DNA of 64,000 bases from Symbiodinium natans (GCA_905221605.1 CAJNDS010001280.1:376001-440000), one strand, 5' to 3'. Counted from the stretch's first letter, positions 9,293 to 18,469 are shown. Translations and numbers: made by a program. The notes: generated by a model from the sequence alone, not told the origin.

Positions 9293-9382
9293 GGTTTGGG
9301 GTTTGGGGTTTGGGGTTTAGGGTTTAGGGTTTGGGGTTTGGGGTTTGGGGTTTAGGGTTTAGGGTTTAGGGTTTAGGGTTTA
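9293..9382. repeat. TTTGGGG/TTTAGGG block
   Basis: Clean G-strand units; the last TTTAG can serve as the next exon's acceptor. Confidence 0.95.
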
Positions 9383-9383
9383 G

Positions 9384-9450
9384 CTGCACCGTGACACACA
9401 ACTGCCGCCGCAAGGTCGTGTCAGAGGAGCGCCAAGGGGGTTTCTTGAAA
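9384..9450 (+). CDS. Predicted exon with telomeric acceptor
   Basis: The exon begins directly after a TTTAG from the repeat and reads CTVTHNCRRKVVSEERQG. CCGCAAG|GTCGTG could be an internal donor. This one reverses the usual order (G-strand upstream, C-strand downstream). Confidence 0.6.
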
Positions 9451-9592
9451 GCCCTAAGCCCTAAACCCTAAGCCCTACACCCTAAACCCTTAAGTACTAA
9501 ACCCCAAACCCAGTATACAGTGCAGTTTGGGTTTGGGGTTTCGGCCTCAGAAATTTTGGGGAGTTCGCAACCTAGCATCTTCGTCGGCCGCG

Positions 9593-9665
9593 TGGAGGTT
9601 CATGGTACTTATACCCAATTCTAACTGTACTTATAACCCACTTATAATGGGCACAGGAGTACTGC
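9593..9665. mobile_element. Family A element, left part
   Basis: AGGTTCATGGTACTTATA and CCCAATTCTAACTGTACTTATAA match the left terminus of the family. The right terminus is not obvious. Confidence 0.6.
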
Positions 9666-9741
9666 CTAGACCCCGGATCACTTGATCGACTATGCTGGTG
9701 TTGGTCGAATCTGTAGGAAACGTTTGTGATGTAGGGTTTAG

Positions 9742-9795
9742 GGATCAGAAGCTGCTGCGCCAGGGCACGCAAAGATGGCATGACTACGTTCTTGG
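9742..9795 (+). CDS. Predicted internal exon, telomeric splice sites
   Basis: The acceptor GGGTTTAG|GG comes from a heptamer and the donor is CTTGG|GTTGG before the next array. Reads DQKLLRQGTQRWHDYVL. Confidence 0.7.
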
Positions 9796-9796
9796 G

Positions 9797-9878
9797 TTGG
9801 TTTAGGGTTTAGGGTTTAGGGTTTAGGGTTTAGGGTTTAGGGTTTAGGGTTTAGGGTTTAGGGTTTAGGGTTTAGGGG
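9797..9878. repeat. (TTTAGGG)n array
   Basis: Eleven near-perfect units between two candidate exons. Confidence 0.97.
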
Positions 9879-9976
9879 CGATTCCTGGGCGGCAAGCTAG
9901 GGGTTCCAAGCGCCTCGAGCCTGGCTTGATTTTTAGGGCCCCATGCTACCGCCGTATCTCCCGTCTACCTGGGATT
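9876..9976 (+). CDS. Possible exon, unknown protein
   Basis: Open frame AIPGRQARGSKRLEPGLI after a telomeric TTTAG. Confidence 0.45.
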
Positions 9977-10149
9977 TAGAGGGATTTAGGGTTCAGGGTT
10001 TAGGGGGTTCAGGGAATACGGTGGGGTACTTTCATCTCATTTTGGGGCGGTAGGGGTAGTCGGGGTCGTAGGGTGGGGTATCAGCCCACGAGGCCCCCAA
10101 AACCTAATGTGACAAACCCCGCACTTCACAGCCCTTCAACGGATACTGA

Positions 10150-10258
10150 CGCTAAACCCTAAACCCTAAACCCTAAACCCTAAACCCTAAACCCTAAACC
10201 CTAAACCCTAAACCCTAAACCCTAAACCCTAACCCCTCAACCCTAAACCCTAAACTTC
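10150..10258. repeat. (CCCTAAA)n array
   Basis: About 14 near-perfect C-strand units before an exon. Confidence 0.97.
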
Positions 10259-10299
10259 AACATAGGCATTCACCCGAAAAGGCACCCCTGAGCCCCTCA

Positions 10300-10387
10300 C
10301 TTGCTCTTGAGAGGAGGGCGCAGAAGTTGAAGCGCTGTGGCATGGGAGCTGGTGGCCTGCTAGGACTTCTGGAGCGTGCTGGAGTAG
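10300..10387 (+). CDS. Predicted exon, unknown protein
   Basis: Reads LALERRAQKLKRCGMGAG then LLGLLERAGV; donor GTAG|GTGTTA. Amphipathic helix-like. Confidence 0.6.
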
Positions 10388-10790
10388 GTGTTATAGGGGA
10401 TATGAGGGTTTACGAAAATAGGGAACACCAAAATTAGACACCCAAATTCTAGGATTCGCTTAATGCAAGGGCTTAAAGGGGTTTCTAGGGTATATGGGGT
10501 ATGTAGGGTCTACAGGGTATAGAGTCTAGAGTTTCAGGGCTGTGGGCTTTAGGGTTTGCGGGTTTGGTTTCGGCTTTGGTACCCACATATTTTACCCCAG
10601 AACGGGGGTCGCCCAGGTCTGGGTGAGGGAATGTGGGCGGGAGAGGGTTTTTGATATTTTTTTTTGGGGTTTTAAGGTTTTGGGTTTAGGGTTTTGAGGG
10701 TTCTAGGATTGTTGTGGTTAAGGGCTGTCTTAGGGTTGCTTTCGGGTTTTTGGGGATTCGGGGGCTTAGGGTTTTTCGGGTTTTTCTCAG
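10388..10790. other. Intron-like, degenerate G-strand motifs
   Basis: Unique AT-richer DNA, then loosely heptamer-like sequence. A possible micro-exon (ILPQNGGRP, about 10588-10616) is not safe. Confidence 0.4.
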
Positions 10791-10832
10791 GAGGCTGTTG
10801 GAGGACGGAGCTCCCAGAAAACCCCGGACGAC
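10791..10832 (+). CDS. Possible micro-exon
   Basis: Acceptor GGGTTTTTCTCAG is good; reads EAVGGRSSQKTPDD or RLLEDGAPRKPRT. The 3' limit is unclear. Confidence 0.5.
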
Positions 10833-10949
10833 CCTAAACTTTAGACTCTAAACCCTGATTTTTAAACCCTAAACCCGAAACCCTAAACCCTAAACCCTAA
10901 ACCCTAAACCCTAAACCCTGAACCCCAGACCCTTGAGACACTTTTGCAG

Positions 10950-11044
10950 GATGCTCCAGCGCGACCCGGAAGGGCGGGAGGTCCTGGTAGAGTGGGAGGC
11001 AGGAGGTGGTCGCGTGGCGGAGGGTTCGAGGATTCTGGCTTGGG
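10950..11044 (+). CDS. Predicted internal exon, unknown protein
   Basis: Acceptor CACTTTTGCAG and donor TTGGG|GTTTAG from the following repeat. Reads MLQRDPEGREVLVEWEAG then GRVAEGSRILAW. C-strand before, G-strand after. Confidence 0.7.
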
Positions 11045-11085
11045 GTTTAGGGTTAAGGGTTTAGGGTTTAGGGTTTAGGGTTTAG

Positions 11086-11145
11086 GGTCTGACAGCTCAA
11101 GAACACAGACTCACTCAAGTACCTTCAGCCCTCATCCAAATGCGG
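11086..11145 (+). CDS. Exon with both splice sites from heptamers
   Basis: Sixty bp between TTTAG|GG and ATGCGG|GTTTAG, reading LTAQEHRLTQVPSALIQM. Telomeric units supply both the AG and the GT. Confidence 0.6.
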
Positions 11146-11165
11146 GTTTAGGGTTTAGGGTTTAG

Positions 11166-11345
11166 GTAAAAACCCTAACCCCTAACCCCCAAAGCCCTAA
11201 ACCCCAAACCCCAAGCCCTAAACCCTAAACCCCAAACCCCAAACCCTAAACCCTAAACCCCAAACCCTAAACCCTAAACCCGACACCCTCAACCCTAAAC
11301 CCTAAACCCTAAGCCCTAAACCCTAAACCCTAAACCCTAAACCCT
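11166..11345. repeat. CCCTAAA/CCCCAAA array
   Basis: C-strand units with CCCCAAA variants, directly before an exon. Confidence 0.95.
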
Positions 11346-11356
11346 CACCTGCGCAG

Positions 11357-11432
11357 GCTCCGGCTGCCGGCTCGTCGCGGCTTCCGTCTGGCTGGGTGCG
11401 CCGCCCTGGCGCCCAACACGGCGCGGCCGCCC
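11357..11432 (+). CDS. Predicted internal exon, unknown protein
   Basis: GCGCAG|GCTCC to CCGCCC|GTAGGG. Two frames are open, e.g. GSGCRLVAASVWLGAP. Confidence 0.6.
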
Positions 11433-11435
11433 GTA

Positions 11436-11580
11436 GGGTTTGAGGTTTAGGGTTTCGGGTTTAGGGTTTAGGGTTCAGGGTTTGGGGTTGAGGGTTTGGG
11501 GTTGAGGGTTTAGGGTTTGAGGTAGAGGTTTTGGGGTTTTGGGTTTGGGGTTTAGGGTTTGAGGTAGAGGTTTCGCCGTT
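11436..11580. repeat. Degenerate TTTAGGG block
   Basis: G-strand units with TTTGGGG and GAGGTAGAGG variants. Confidence 0.9.
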
Positions 11581-11614
11581 CAGGGTCTACTCTTGGGTCT
11601 TAGTTCCCGTGCAG

Positions 11615-11706
11615 GCTTCAACTACTGGGAGCGGTTGCACAGTTGGCCTCTGGTGGATGGAGCATCGCTGAGGACGGCTGCTGGAGCATACGCGTACCAT
11701 TTAGGG
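11615..11706 (+). CDS. Predicted internal exon, unknown protein
   Basis: Acceptor TTCCCGTGCAG; reads FNYWERLHSWPLVDGASL and continues in frame into the telomeric donor TTTAGG|GTTTAG. Confidence 0.7.
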
Positions 11707-12380
11707 TTTAGGGTTTAGGGTTTAGGGTTAGTTAGGTAACCCTAAGCCCTAAACCCGAAAACCCTAAACCTTTGGGCTCTTCTGATTTAGGGTACGTTCC
11801 GTAGTTGAAAAGGAAGGGCGGGGGGTGGGGTGGGGGGTGTAGACTCCCATGAGAGCTATACCTTAAAACCTAAACCCTAAACCCACACGATAGTTCAGGA
11901 TTCAGAGTGTTCTCACCCCCGCATGATCCGTTAAATGGATACATGAAGGGGGATATAAAGTGCTGAATTCCGCAATTCCCTATTAAGAACTGGAAAGTTT
12001 GGGGGTTCAGCGCTTGAGGGCGGTTTGGTGATTGGTAGCGGAGTTTAGGGGTTTGGGGTCACCCAAAGACCTGAAACCCAAAGACCCTAAACCCTAAACC
12101 CTACACCCGAAACCCTAAACCCTAAACCTAAAGCCCACCAAGACCCGAAAGCTTTTGGCAGCACACCCTGCTTGTAAGCTCAGGACCCCAAAACCCTGAA
12201 TCCTAAGCCCTAAACCCTAAACCCTAAACGCTATACCCTAACCTTAAACCCTACACCCTACACCCTAAACCCTAAACCCTAAACCCTAAACCCTAAACCC
12301 TAAACCCTAAAACCCTAAACCCTAAACCCTAAACCCTAAACCCTAAACCCTAAACCCTAAACCCTATAGGGTTTAGTCAG
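11707..12380. other. Intron-like; G-strand then C-strand blocks
   Basis: G-strand units (11700-11727), unique DNA with a G-rich tract (11815-11840), then C-strand blocks with a long array at 12245-12366. A short frame TKTRKLLAAHPACKL (near 12138) is possible but unsupported. Confidence 0.5.
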
Positions 12381-12468
12381 CTTCCTGGGTGCCATGTATA
12401 CCGGAGATTCCGCCAGGAGGCTGTTGGATCGCGCCCCCGAGCATTGCGCGCTGCCTGACGTGGACTAG
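12381..12468 (+). CDS. Predicted exon, unknown protein
   Basis: TTTAGTCAG acceptor; reads FLGAMYTGDSARRLLDRA then PEHCALPDVD before TAG. Well-formed peptide. Confidence 0.65.
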
Positions 12469-12508
12469 GGAGGGGAGCGCTGGGTTGGTCTGAGGCATGT
12501 CTAGAATC

Positions 12509-12625
12509 CTAAACCCTAAACCCTAAACCCTAAACGCTAAACCCTAAACCCTAAACCCTAAACCCTAAACCCCAAACCCTAAACCCCAAACCCTAAACCC
12601 CAAACCCTAAACCCCAAACCCCCAG
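12509..12625. repeat. CCCTAAA/CCCCAAA array
   Basis: C-strand units turning to alternating CCCTAAA and CCCCAAA. Confidence 0.95.
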
Positions 12626-12648
12626 AACCAGCATCTCCGTCCGCTCAG

Positions 12649-12703
12649 AACCCTGGCGGCCGACGAGACCGACCTCCAAGCGCTCCGACAACTGTTTCAC
12701 CAG
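12649..12703 (+). CDS. Predicted internal exon, GC donor
   Basis: CCGCTCAG acceptor and CACCAG|GCGCC, a GC donor. Reads TLAADETDLQALRQLFHQ. If the GC site is skipped the frame stays open to a telomeric GT at 12719. Confidence 0.65.
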
Positions 12704-13029
12704 GCGCCACAGACGGGGGGTTTAGGGTTTAGGGTTTATAGGGTGTATAGGGTTTGGAGTCTGGAGCATTTAGGGTGGTTGCAGCTTTAGGGTTGAGGGA
12801 GGAGTGCTCCCTATACGGGGTTCAGGCATTCAAGGGGTTTAGACCCTACACCCCGTAGAGCCCTCGAAACCCTTGAAGGCCTGAACAGCAGCCCCAAAGC
12901 ACCGAAACCCTAAACCCCCAAACCCCACACCCTAAGCCCCAAACCCGCAACGCCCAACCCTAAACCCAAACCCTAAGCCCTAAACCCTAAACCCCGAACC
13001 CTAAACCCTAAACCCCAAACCCCCGCATA

Positions 13030-13115
13030 AGCCTCAAGCAGCGCAGAACACTTTCCAGGCGCTGGCAGCGGGCTGCGTGCCGCTCTTCGGCCAGGCGTTG
13101 AAAGTGAAGTTTCGG
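13030..13115 (+). CDS. Predicted internal exon, unknown protein
   Basis: Reads KPQAAQNTFQALAAGCVP then LFGQALKVKF; donor TTTCGG|GTTTAG is telomeric. C-strand before, G-strand after. Confidence 0.65.
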
Positions 13116-13142
13116 GTTTAGGGTTTAGGGTTTAGGGTTTAG

Positions 13143-13251
13143 CCCAGAGACTCCAAAACCCCTTAATTAAGGAATATACCTTAAATCATATTAGGGTTCC
13201 TGTTATGATTTAAGGGATATTCCTTAATTAAGGGGTTTTGGAGTCTCTGGG
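13143..13251. mobile_element. Family C element, near-perfect palindrome
   Basis: CCCAGAGACTCCAAAACCCC at the left is answered by its reverse complement at the right, and the arms pair through TTAATTAAGG and AAATCATA to a loop of about 15 bp. A MITE-like foldback with no frame. It sits inside a TTTAGGG array. Confidence 0.85.
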
Positions 13252-13419
13252 AGGGTTTAGGGTTTAGGGTTTTTGGGTTTTTGGGGATTCAATGTGAATT
13301 TGCTTCGGGTTTCGGGCTCTGTTGGGTTGACGTTGAACGCGCGAGCGCCCTAAACCCTAAACCCTAAACCCTAAAACCTAAACCCTAAACCCTAAACCCT
13401 AAACCCTAAACCCTAAACC

Positions 13420-13491
13420 CTGGAGGTGGCTGGGGCCCTGCTCCGGCTCCTGCGCTACGCCCCTGCGCCTGGGTCACTGCTGGTGCAGGGG
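13420..13491 (+). CDS. Predicted exon, Leu-rich
   Basis: Reads LEVAGALLRLLRYAPAPG then SLLVQG. C-strand array before, G-strand block after. Confidence 0.6.
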
Positions 13492-13700
13492 TTAGGGGTC
13501 TAGGGGTTTAGGGGTTTAGGGTTTTGGGCTTTGGGTTTAGGGGTTAGGGGTTTAGGGTTCAAGGTTTAGGGTTCAAGGTTTAGGGATTTAGGGGTTTAGG
13601 GGTTTGGGGGTTGAGGGGTTTGAGGGGGGTGTGGGGTTTGGGGGTTTATGGCTTTAGGGGTTTAAGGGTTAAAGGGTTTAGGGTGTAGGGTTTAGGGTCT
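13489..13700. repeat. Degenerate TTTAGGGG block
   Basis: G-strand octamer-like TTTAGGGG variants dominate here. Confidence 0.85.
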
Positions 13701-13825
13701 ACTTGGCGGTTCAGGGTACTCATAACCCAGTTACTGCATGTACTTATATAGCCCACTTGGCGATTTAAGTGCCCTGGCATGGTTATAACAGGGTTGATAT
13801 ATGTATCATGAACCTCCAAGTAGCG
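13701..13825. mobile_element. Family A element, complete
   Basis: CTACTTGGCGGTTCAGGGTA at the left and ATGAACCTCCAAGTAG at the right form inverted termini of about 16 bp around an AT-richer middle with TACTTATATA. This is the most complete copy in the window. Confidence 0.75.
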
Positions 13826-13932
13826 GTTGAAGGGGCTTGAGGGGTTGAGGGGTTGGGGGGTTGAGGGTTTGGAGTTTAGGATTTCGGGTTTTGGGCTTGA
13901 AGGGTTGCGGATTTTGGCTACATTCCAAACAG

Positions 13933-14018
13933 ACTTTGTTGTGTTTCTTCTCCGAATGCGGAGGGCGAATTCACTTTGCACATCCTGTCGGGAAATGTGG
14001 AAAAGGGATCTTCATACC
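13933..14018 (+). CDS. Predicted exon, basic peptide
   Basis: TCCAAACAG acceptor; reads FVVFLLRMRRANSLCTSC then REMWKRDLHT. Confidence 0.55.
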
Positions 14019-14294
14019 CTAAACCTAAACCCTAAACCACAGGATGTAGGGTTTCAGGATTTGTGCGCTTCAACCCCCAAACCCCATAAGATCTTGCAGG
14101 GCCTAGGGCCTAGGGTTTCTTTAGAGTTCAAGGTTTCAGGGTTTGCAGTGTATGGCTTTCGCGTGCTGAAACCTCGAAATCCCTACATCCCAGAACTCCC
14201 TAAAACCCCTACAGCCCTACCTTAAGCCCTAAGCCTTGAACCCCCTGAATGCCCCCAAACCCTACACCCTGAACCCTAACCCTAGACCCTAAAC

Positions 14295-14382
14295 CTGGCA
14301 GCCCCCACCCAGGCAGGGTCCTGCAACCAGCTTCTGGCGGATCCTGAAAAGTTGCAGGCGGCACCGGGGGTCCGGGGAATTG
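14295..14382 (+). CDS. Predicted internal exon, unknown protein
   Basis: Reads LAAPTQAGSCNQLLADPE then KLQAAPGVRG; donor AATTG|GTGTTC. Confidence 0.65.
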
Positions 14383-14565
14383 GTGTTCAGGGTCCGGTGG
14401 TTGGCTTTCAGCGGGGGTTTTGGAATTCGGGGGGTTTGGGTACCCGAAGCCCTAAACCTTGAGGGTTTCGGGCTGACCTGGGACTCGATTCCTTCATGTC
14501 AGTAGATATTTTCCCATAAAGCTGTGGGTAAAGAGGGTCCCAGGAAGGGGGTTTGGTGTCTTCAG

Positions 14566-14596
14566 GCGCCAGCTCCACCACATGGGCGACTTTTGG
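14566..14596 (+). CDS. Predicted 31-bp micro-exon
   Basis: GGTGTCTTCAG acceptor and TTTTGG|GTTGAG donor enclose RQLHHMGDFW. Confidence 0.55.
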
Positions 14597-14679
14597 GTTG
14601 AGGGTTTGGGGCCTTAGGGTCTTCGGGCCTTAGGGTTTTGGGGCCTTAGGGGCCGAACGAAGCACACCAGAGCCTGTAG

Positions 14680-14812
14680 GGTTAGGGTTTAGGGTTTAGG
14701 GTTTAGGGTTTGGGGTTTAGGGTTTGGGTTTAGGGTTTAGGGTGGGAGGGGATTAGGGTTTAGGGTTTACAGCTTAGGGTTTAGGGTTTAGGGTTTAGGG
14801 TTTAGGTGGGTG
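14680..14812. repeat. TTTAGGG array
   Basis: Near-perfect G-strand units broken by GGGAGGGGAT. Confidence 0.95.
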
Positions 14813-14885
14813 GGAGGACATCGAAGGCCCCCAAAGCTGCAACAGCCAAAGTAAGGTCCCTCTCAAAATCCCTAAGCCCGGAGCC

Positions 14886-15080
14886 TAAACCCTAAACCCT
14901 AAACCCTAAACCCTAAACCCTAAACCCTAAACCCTAAACCCTAAACCCTAAACCCTAAACCCTAAACCCTAAACCCTAAACCCTTAAACCTAAACCCTAA
15001 ACCCTAAACCCTAAACCCTAAACCCTAAACCCTAAACCCTAAACCCTAAACCCTAAACCCTAAACCCTAAACCCTAAACC
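14886..15080. repeat. Long (CCCTAAA)n array
   Basis: About 27 units with a single CCCTTAAA slip. Paired with the G-strand array just upstream it gives a potential long stem. Confidence 0.97.
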
Positions 15081-15199
15081 CATCTATATCCCTGAGCAGG
15101 GTTTAGGGATTGGGGTTTATGGCTTGGGGTTCAGGGTCTAGGGTCTAGGGTTTCACTCTCCCAACCCATAAAGTACCCCCCTATTCTGACTTTCGTAGC

Positions 15200-15268
15200 C
15201 CTAAACCCTAAACCCTAAGCCCTAAACCGCAAACCCTAAACCCCAAACCCTAAACCCTAAACCCTCAA
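15200..15268. repeat. CCCTAAA block
   Basis: C-strand units with variants; another array follows at 15350-15405. Confidence 0.9.
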
Positions 15269-15417
15269 GCCCCCTGTAACTTGAAATGATTAAGAAAAAT
15301 CTAAAAAACGAAACTCCTTGAAACTCCTCGAAACTTCCCCGGACCTGAACCCTAAACCCTAAACCCTAAACCCTAAACCCTAAACCCTAAACCCTAAACC
15401 CTACGCCCTACGCCGAG

Positions 15418-15543
15418 GACGACCTCCAGACTGCCTGCCGATGCCTGGCGGCCCTGGGTTCGGATCTTTTGTTGGCCGAGTCGGCGGCGCTGCTGACGCT
15501 GGCGACCCTGCGGGACTTGAGTCGGGGGAATGAAGGAATTAGG
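15418..15543 (+). CDS. Predicted internal exon, 42 codons
   Basis: CGCCGAG|GACG opens a frame reading DDLQTACRCLAALGSDLL then LAESAALLTLATLRDLSR, strongly helical, possibly a solenoid repeat. The end is a GA site (GAAG|GAATT) or a telomeric GT. Confidence 0.7.
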
Positions 15544-15656
15544 GTTTAGGGTCGAGGGTTTAGGGTTAAGGGTTAAGGGATTGGGGTTTAGGGTTTAGGG
15601 TTCAGGGTTTAGGGTTTAGGGTTTAGGGTCGAGGGTTTAGGGTTTAGGGTTTAGGG
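15538..15656. repeat. TTTAGGG array
   Basis: G-strand units with TCGAGGG variants. Confidence 0.95.
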
Positions 15657-15717
15657 CTTTCGGAAGAGTGTGGTTCAGCTTGCTTTCCATGTTGGGGTGG
15701 GCTTTGTGCTGCGCGAG
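15655..15717 (+). CDS. Predicted internal exon, GC donor
   Basis: Telomeric TTTAG acceptor and GCGAG|GCGTAA, a GC donor. Two frames are open (SVVQLAFHVGVGFVLRE or EECGSACFPCWGG). Confidence 0.6.
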
Positions 15718-15773
15718 GCGTAACCCTAAACCCTAAACCCTGAACCCTGAACCCTAAACCCTAAACCCCAAAG

Positions 15774-15827
15774 GCCTCTGAACAGATGCTGCAAGCTCTA
15801 GATCTCTCCCAGACCCTGCACCCTGGG
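15774..15827 (+). CDS. Predicted internal exon, 18 codons
   Basis: CAAAG|GCC to CTGGG|GTTTAA, phase 0, reads ASEQMLQALDLSQTLHPG. Confidence 0.7.
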
Positions 15828-15940
15828 GTTTAAACTGTACGGAAGGCACTACATGTTTCCGTAACCCTAACCCTGAACCCGAAACTCGAAGCCCTAAGCC
15901 CTAAACCCTAAACCCTACACCCTAACCCTGCAAAATGAAG

Positions 15941-16024
15941 GGATCCAAGTACGAAGAAGCAACCCAGGTGATCTGGATGGTGGGACAGCTGCGAAGGCAA
16001 GGCAAAGCTCTTCCGGACCAAGAG
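15941..16024 (+). CDS. Predicted internal exon, 28 codons
   Basis: ATGAAG|GG to CAAGAG|GTGGGG, phase 0 at both ends. Reads GSKYEEATQVIWMVGQLR then RQGKALPDQE. One of the best exons. Confidence 0.75.
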
Positions 16025-16037
16025 GTGGGGATCAGGG

Positions 16038-16192
16038 GCACTTATCGGGTTGTAAGTGCCTTAATTGGGGGTTATAAGTACCTTGTTTGGGGTTATAAGT
16101 ACCTCATTTGGGGTTATAAGTACCTTGTTTGGGTTTATGGAACCTGAATTGGGGTTACCTGACTTATGACCCGACTTACTAAGTCCCCCGAG
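16038..16192. mobile_element. Family A-related element with internal tandem repeat
   Basis: Three tandem 22-bp units built on GGGGTTATAAGTACC occupy 16065-16135. The right end CCCGACTTACTAAGTCCCC recurs at about 36784, so this is a dispersed element. Confidence 0.65.
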
Positions 16193-16266
16193 CGTTTACG
16201 TAGCCCTCTGCATGGAAGGAAGGAGGGGGCCCTCCAAGTCTCAAAAACAAGCCCTTCGAGTTTTCA

Positions 16267-16317
16267 AGCCCTAAACCCTAAACCCTAAACCCTAAACCCT
16301 AAACCCTAAACCCTAAA
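16267..16317. repeat. (CCCTAAA)n array
   Basis: Seven units that change abruptly into the next array. Confidence 0.95.
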
Positions 16318-16411
16318 CCCTAAGCCCTAAGCCCTAAGCCCTAAGCCCTAAGCCCTAAGCCCTAAGCCCTAAGCCCTAAGCCCTAAGCCCTAAGCCCTAA
16401 GCCCTAAGCCC
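16318..16411. repeat. Pure (CCCTAAG)n array
   Basis: Thirteen perfect units of a point variant of the heptamer, with no CCCTAAA inside. Confidence 0.97.
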
Positions 16412-16434
16412 TTACATCTCCAAACACCAGACAG

Positions 16435-16660
16435 GGGTTTAGGGTTCGAGGTTTCAGGGTTCAAGGTGCAGGGTGTAGGCTTTTGGGGCTTAGGGTTTGG
16501 GGCTTCAGAGTTCAGGGCTTAGGGTTTCGGGTTGTAGGGTTCAGGGGTTTCGGGCTTTGGGGTTGGGCTGTGGGTTTAGGGTTTAGGGATTGGGGTTTAG
16601 GGTTGTAGGGTTAGGGTTCGGGGTTTAGGGTTTTAAAGTTCAGGGTTCAGGGTTTAGGGG
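16435..16660. repeat. Degenerate TTTAGGG block
   Basis: G-strand motifs with many substitutions, continuing to the next exon. Confidence 0.85.
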
Positions 16661-16669
16661 ACCGACTAG

Positions 16670-16727
16670 GGGCCGGCACCATCCGCGGAGAAGTTGGACG
16701 TGGTGGAAGCGATGCCGAAGGCACAGG
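16670..16727 (+). CDS. Predicted internal exon, unknown protein
   Basis: GACTAG|GGG to ACAGG|GTCTGG. Reads PAPSAEKLDVVEAMPKAQ, clearly protein-like. Confidence 0.65.
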
Positions 16728-16760
16728 GTCTGGGGTTGAGGTTTTCGGGTTGAGAAGCAG

Positions 16761-16924
16761 GGCTCGTAATACCGCAGATGGTCCAGTACTGACGCAAGTT
16801 GTTGTGCCAGGAATACGACAACTTTTGTGGAGAGATGTAAGCATTCCAGCCATCTCGCGCGCGCCCTTTGCGCTGTTGATGTCCTGTTCTTGTTTGCGCT
16901 GTTATCGGGGCGTTCTTGACCTCG
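16761..16924 (+). CDS. Predicted internal exon, 54 codons
   Basis: GAAGCAG acceptor, donor CTCG|GTTTAG. Reads ARNTADGPVLTQVVVPGI then RQLLWRDVSIPAISRAPF and LMSCSCLRCYRG. Unrecognised. A GTAAGC at 16838 could split it. Confidence 0.7.
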
Positions 16925-16964
16925 GTTTAGGGTTTTGAGTTTAGGGTTTAGGGTTTAGGGTTAG

Positions 16965-17044
16965 GGTTTGCGAAGATATCGGGTGCCATTCTTGGGAGTT
17001 GTTGTTGAGGGGCACAAAGATGGACCCAGATTGTTATATTTGAG
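16965..17044 (+). CDS. Predicted internal exon, GC donor
   Basis: Telomeric GGTTAG acceptor; TTTGAG|GCTTGG is a GC donor. Reads RYRVPFLGVVVEGHKDGP then RLLYLR. Confidence 0.7.
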
Positions 17045-17463
17045 GCTTGGGGGCTTGGAGCGGTAGGTTCACGGGTTCGGGCTAAAACTCTCCACCCCAA
17101 ACCCAGCTCAGCGCTTTTTGGTTTTGTGCGGCGAGGGACCCCTGGTTAAGACCCCCAAAGTAGGGAATATTTGGCGGGTACCCAAAGGGGTGGGTTTGGT
17201 GTGACTACACCCGCAATTTGCGGGTCAGGGTTTAGGGCTTAGGGTTTCGGGCGTTAAGGGGTCAAAGGAAAAACCCCAAATTTGAAGCGACCCTTAATCT
17301 TATTTCCCTATACAACCCCTAGATATACCTTGTATTCCCTACATACCCAAGTAGGCCCCAAAGTGCCCGTAAATAACCCCTAAGGCCCCTTCTAAGGGTC
17401 CCTCCTTTCGTCACTTAAGGTCATGGTACTTATAAGCCAATTGTAACTGTACCCCTATAACTA
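17045..17463. other. Intron-like, mostly unique
   Basis: No array; a family A left end (GGTCATGGTACTTATAAGCC) sits at about 17419-17460. Confidence 0.5.
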
Positions 17464-17600
17464 ACCCTACACCCTACACCCTACACCCTACACCCTACAC
17501 CCTACACCCTAAACCCCAAACCCCAAACCCCTAACCCCTAACCCCTAAACCCTAAACCCTAAACCCTAAACCCTAAACCCTCAACCCTAAACCTAAACCC
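17464..17600. repeat. (CCCTACA)n then (CCCTAAA)n
   Basis: Seven CCCTACA units pass through CCCCAAA and CCCCTAA variants into CCCTAAA. Confidence 0.95.
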
Positions 17601-17640
17601 TAATATGGTTATAGTTGGGACCACCTTTGGTCCCTTGGAG

Positions 17641-17701
17641 GGCTGTGGCTGAGGCAGCGGCTCCAGCGAAGGCGCCCGAAGCCAAGGTCGACGGCGCCGA
17701 G
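17641..17701 (+). CDS. Predicted internal exon, Ala-rich, GC donor
   Basis: TTGGAG acceptor, GCCGAG|GCCTG donor. Reads AVAEAAAPAKAPEAKVDG, a linker-like composition. Confidence 0.65.
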
Positions 17702-17706
17702 GCCTG

Positions 17707-17785
17707 CGTTTAGGGTTTAGGGTTTAGGGTTTAGGGTTTAGGGTGTAGGGTTTAGGATTTAGGGTTTAGGGTTTAGGGTTTGGGG
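17707..17785. repeat. (TTTAGGG)n array
   Basis: Eleven units, one TGTAGGG variant. Confidence 0.97.
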
Positions 17786-17819
17786 ACCTTGAGAACTCAG
17801 ACCTACACCCTTGAACCTT

Positions 17820-17985
17820 AGCCCCAAGCCGTTCTCCTAAACCCCAAGCCCCAAACCCCAAGCCCCAAGCCCTAAGCCCTAAGCCCTTTGCCCTTAGCCC
17901 CAAGCCCTAAGCCCTTAGCCCTTAGCCCTCAGCCCTTAACCCCAAACCTTAAACCCTGAAACCAAAACCCCAAGCCCTCGAACGC
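17820..17985. repeat. CCCCAAG/CCCTAAG variant block
   Basis: Degenerate C-strand units in which A to G variants dominate. Confidence 0.85.
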
Positions 17986-18017
17986 TGGGTTTAAGTCGAG
18001 TTTGGTTCTTATCTGAT

Positions 18018-18072
18018 ACCTTACTGGGGTCCTTGTCATAAGGGAATCCTACCGTTTGGGGTCTATATGCGG
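18018..18072. repeat. Dispersed repeat G, copy 1
   Basis: Contains TGGGGTCCTTGTCATAAGGG and TACCGTTTGGGG; a second copy lies at 51493-51541. Confidence 0.7.
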
Positions 18073-18220
18073 GTCTTTGTTTTCTCGTCAACCCCCAACT
18101 GGTGAGTTGTCCTCTGGTTCACCAATATGAGGCTCCATAGAACAATGCAATCTGAGCCCCCGCGAAACCAAGATTTAATCCCTCAACTTTCGATACCTAC
18201 TGAACCTACTAGACCTCCTA

Positions 18221-18335
18221 ATCCCGCCTAAGCCTCCTAAACCTCCTAAACCCTCTAAACCTCCTAAACCTCCTAAACCCCCTAACCCTCCTAAACCTCC
18301 TAAACCTCCTAAACCTCCGAAACCTCCTAAACCCT
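18221..18335. repeat. (CTCCTAAAC)n nonamer array
   Basis: About 12 units of a 9-bp derivative of the heptamer. Confidence 0.95.
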
Positions 18336-18402
18336 AAGCCCCAAACCTTGAACCCTAAGCCCCAAACCCTAACCCTGATTGTGAAAGTTGCAGCAATGAA
18401 AG

Positions 18403-18469
18403 GTGGCGGATCCCAGTGCACATGTTCTGGCTCTGCGGGACCTGCGGCAAGCCTTTGAGCAGGAGAAGG
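18403..18469 (+). CDS. Predicted internal exon, unknown protein
   Basis: GAAAG|GTGG to GAAGG|GTAGGG. Reads ADPSAHVLALRDLRQAFE then QEK, strongly helical. Confidence 0.7.
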
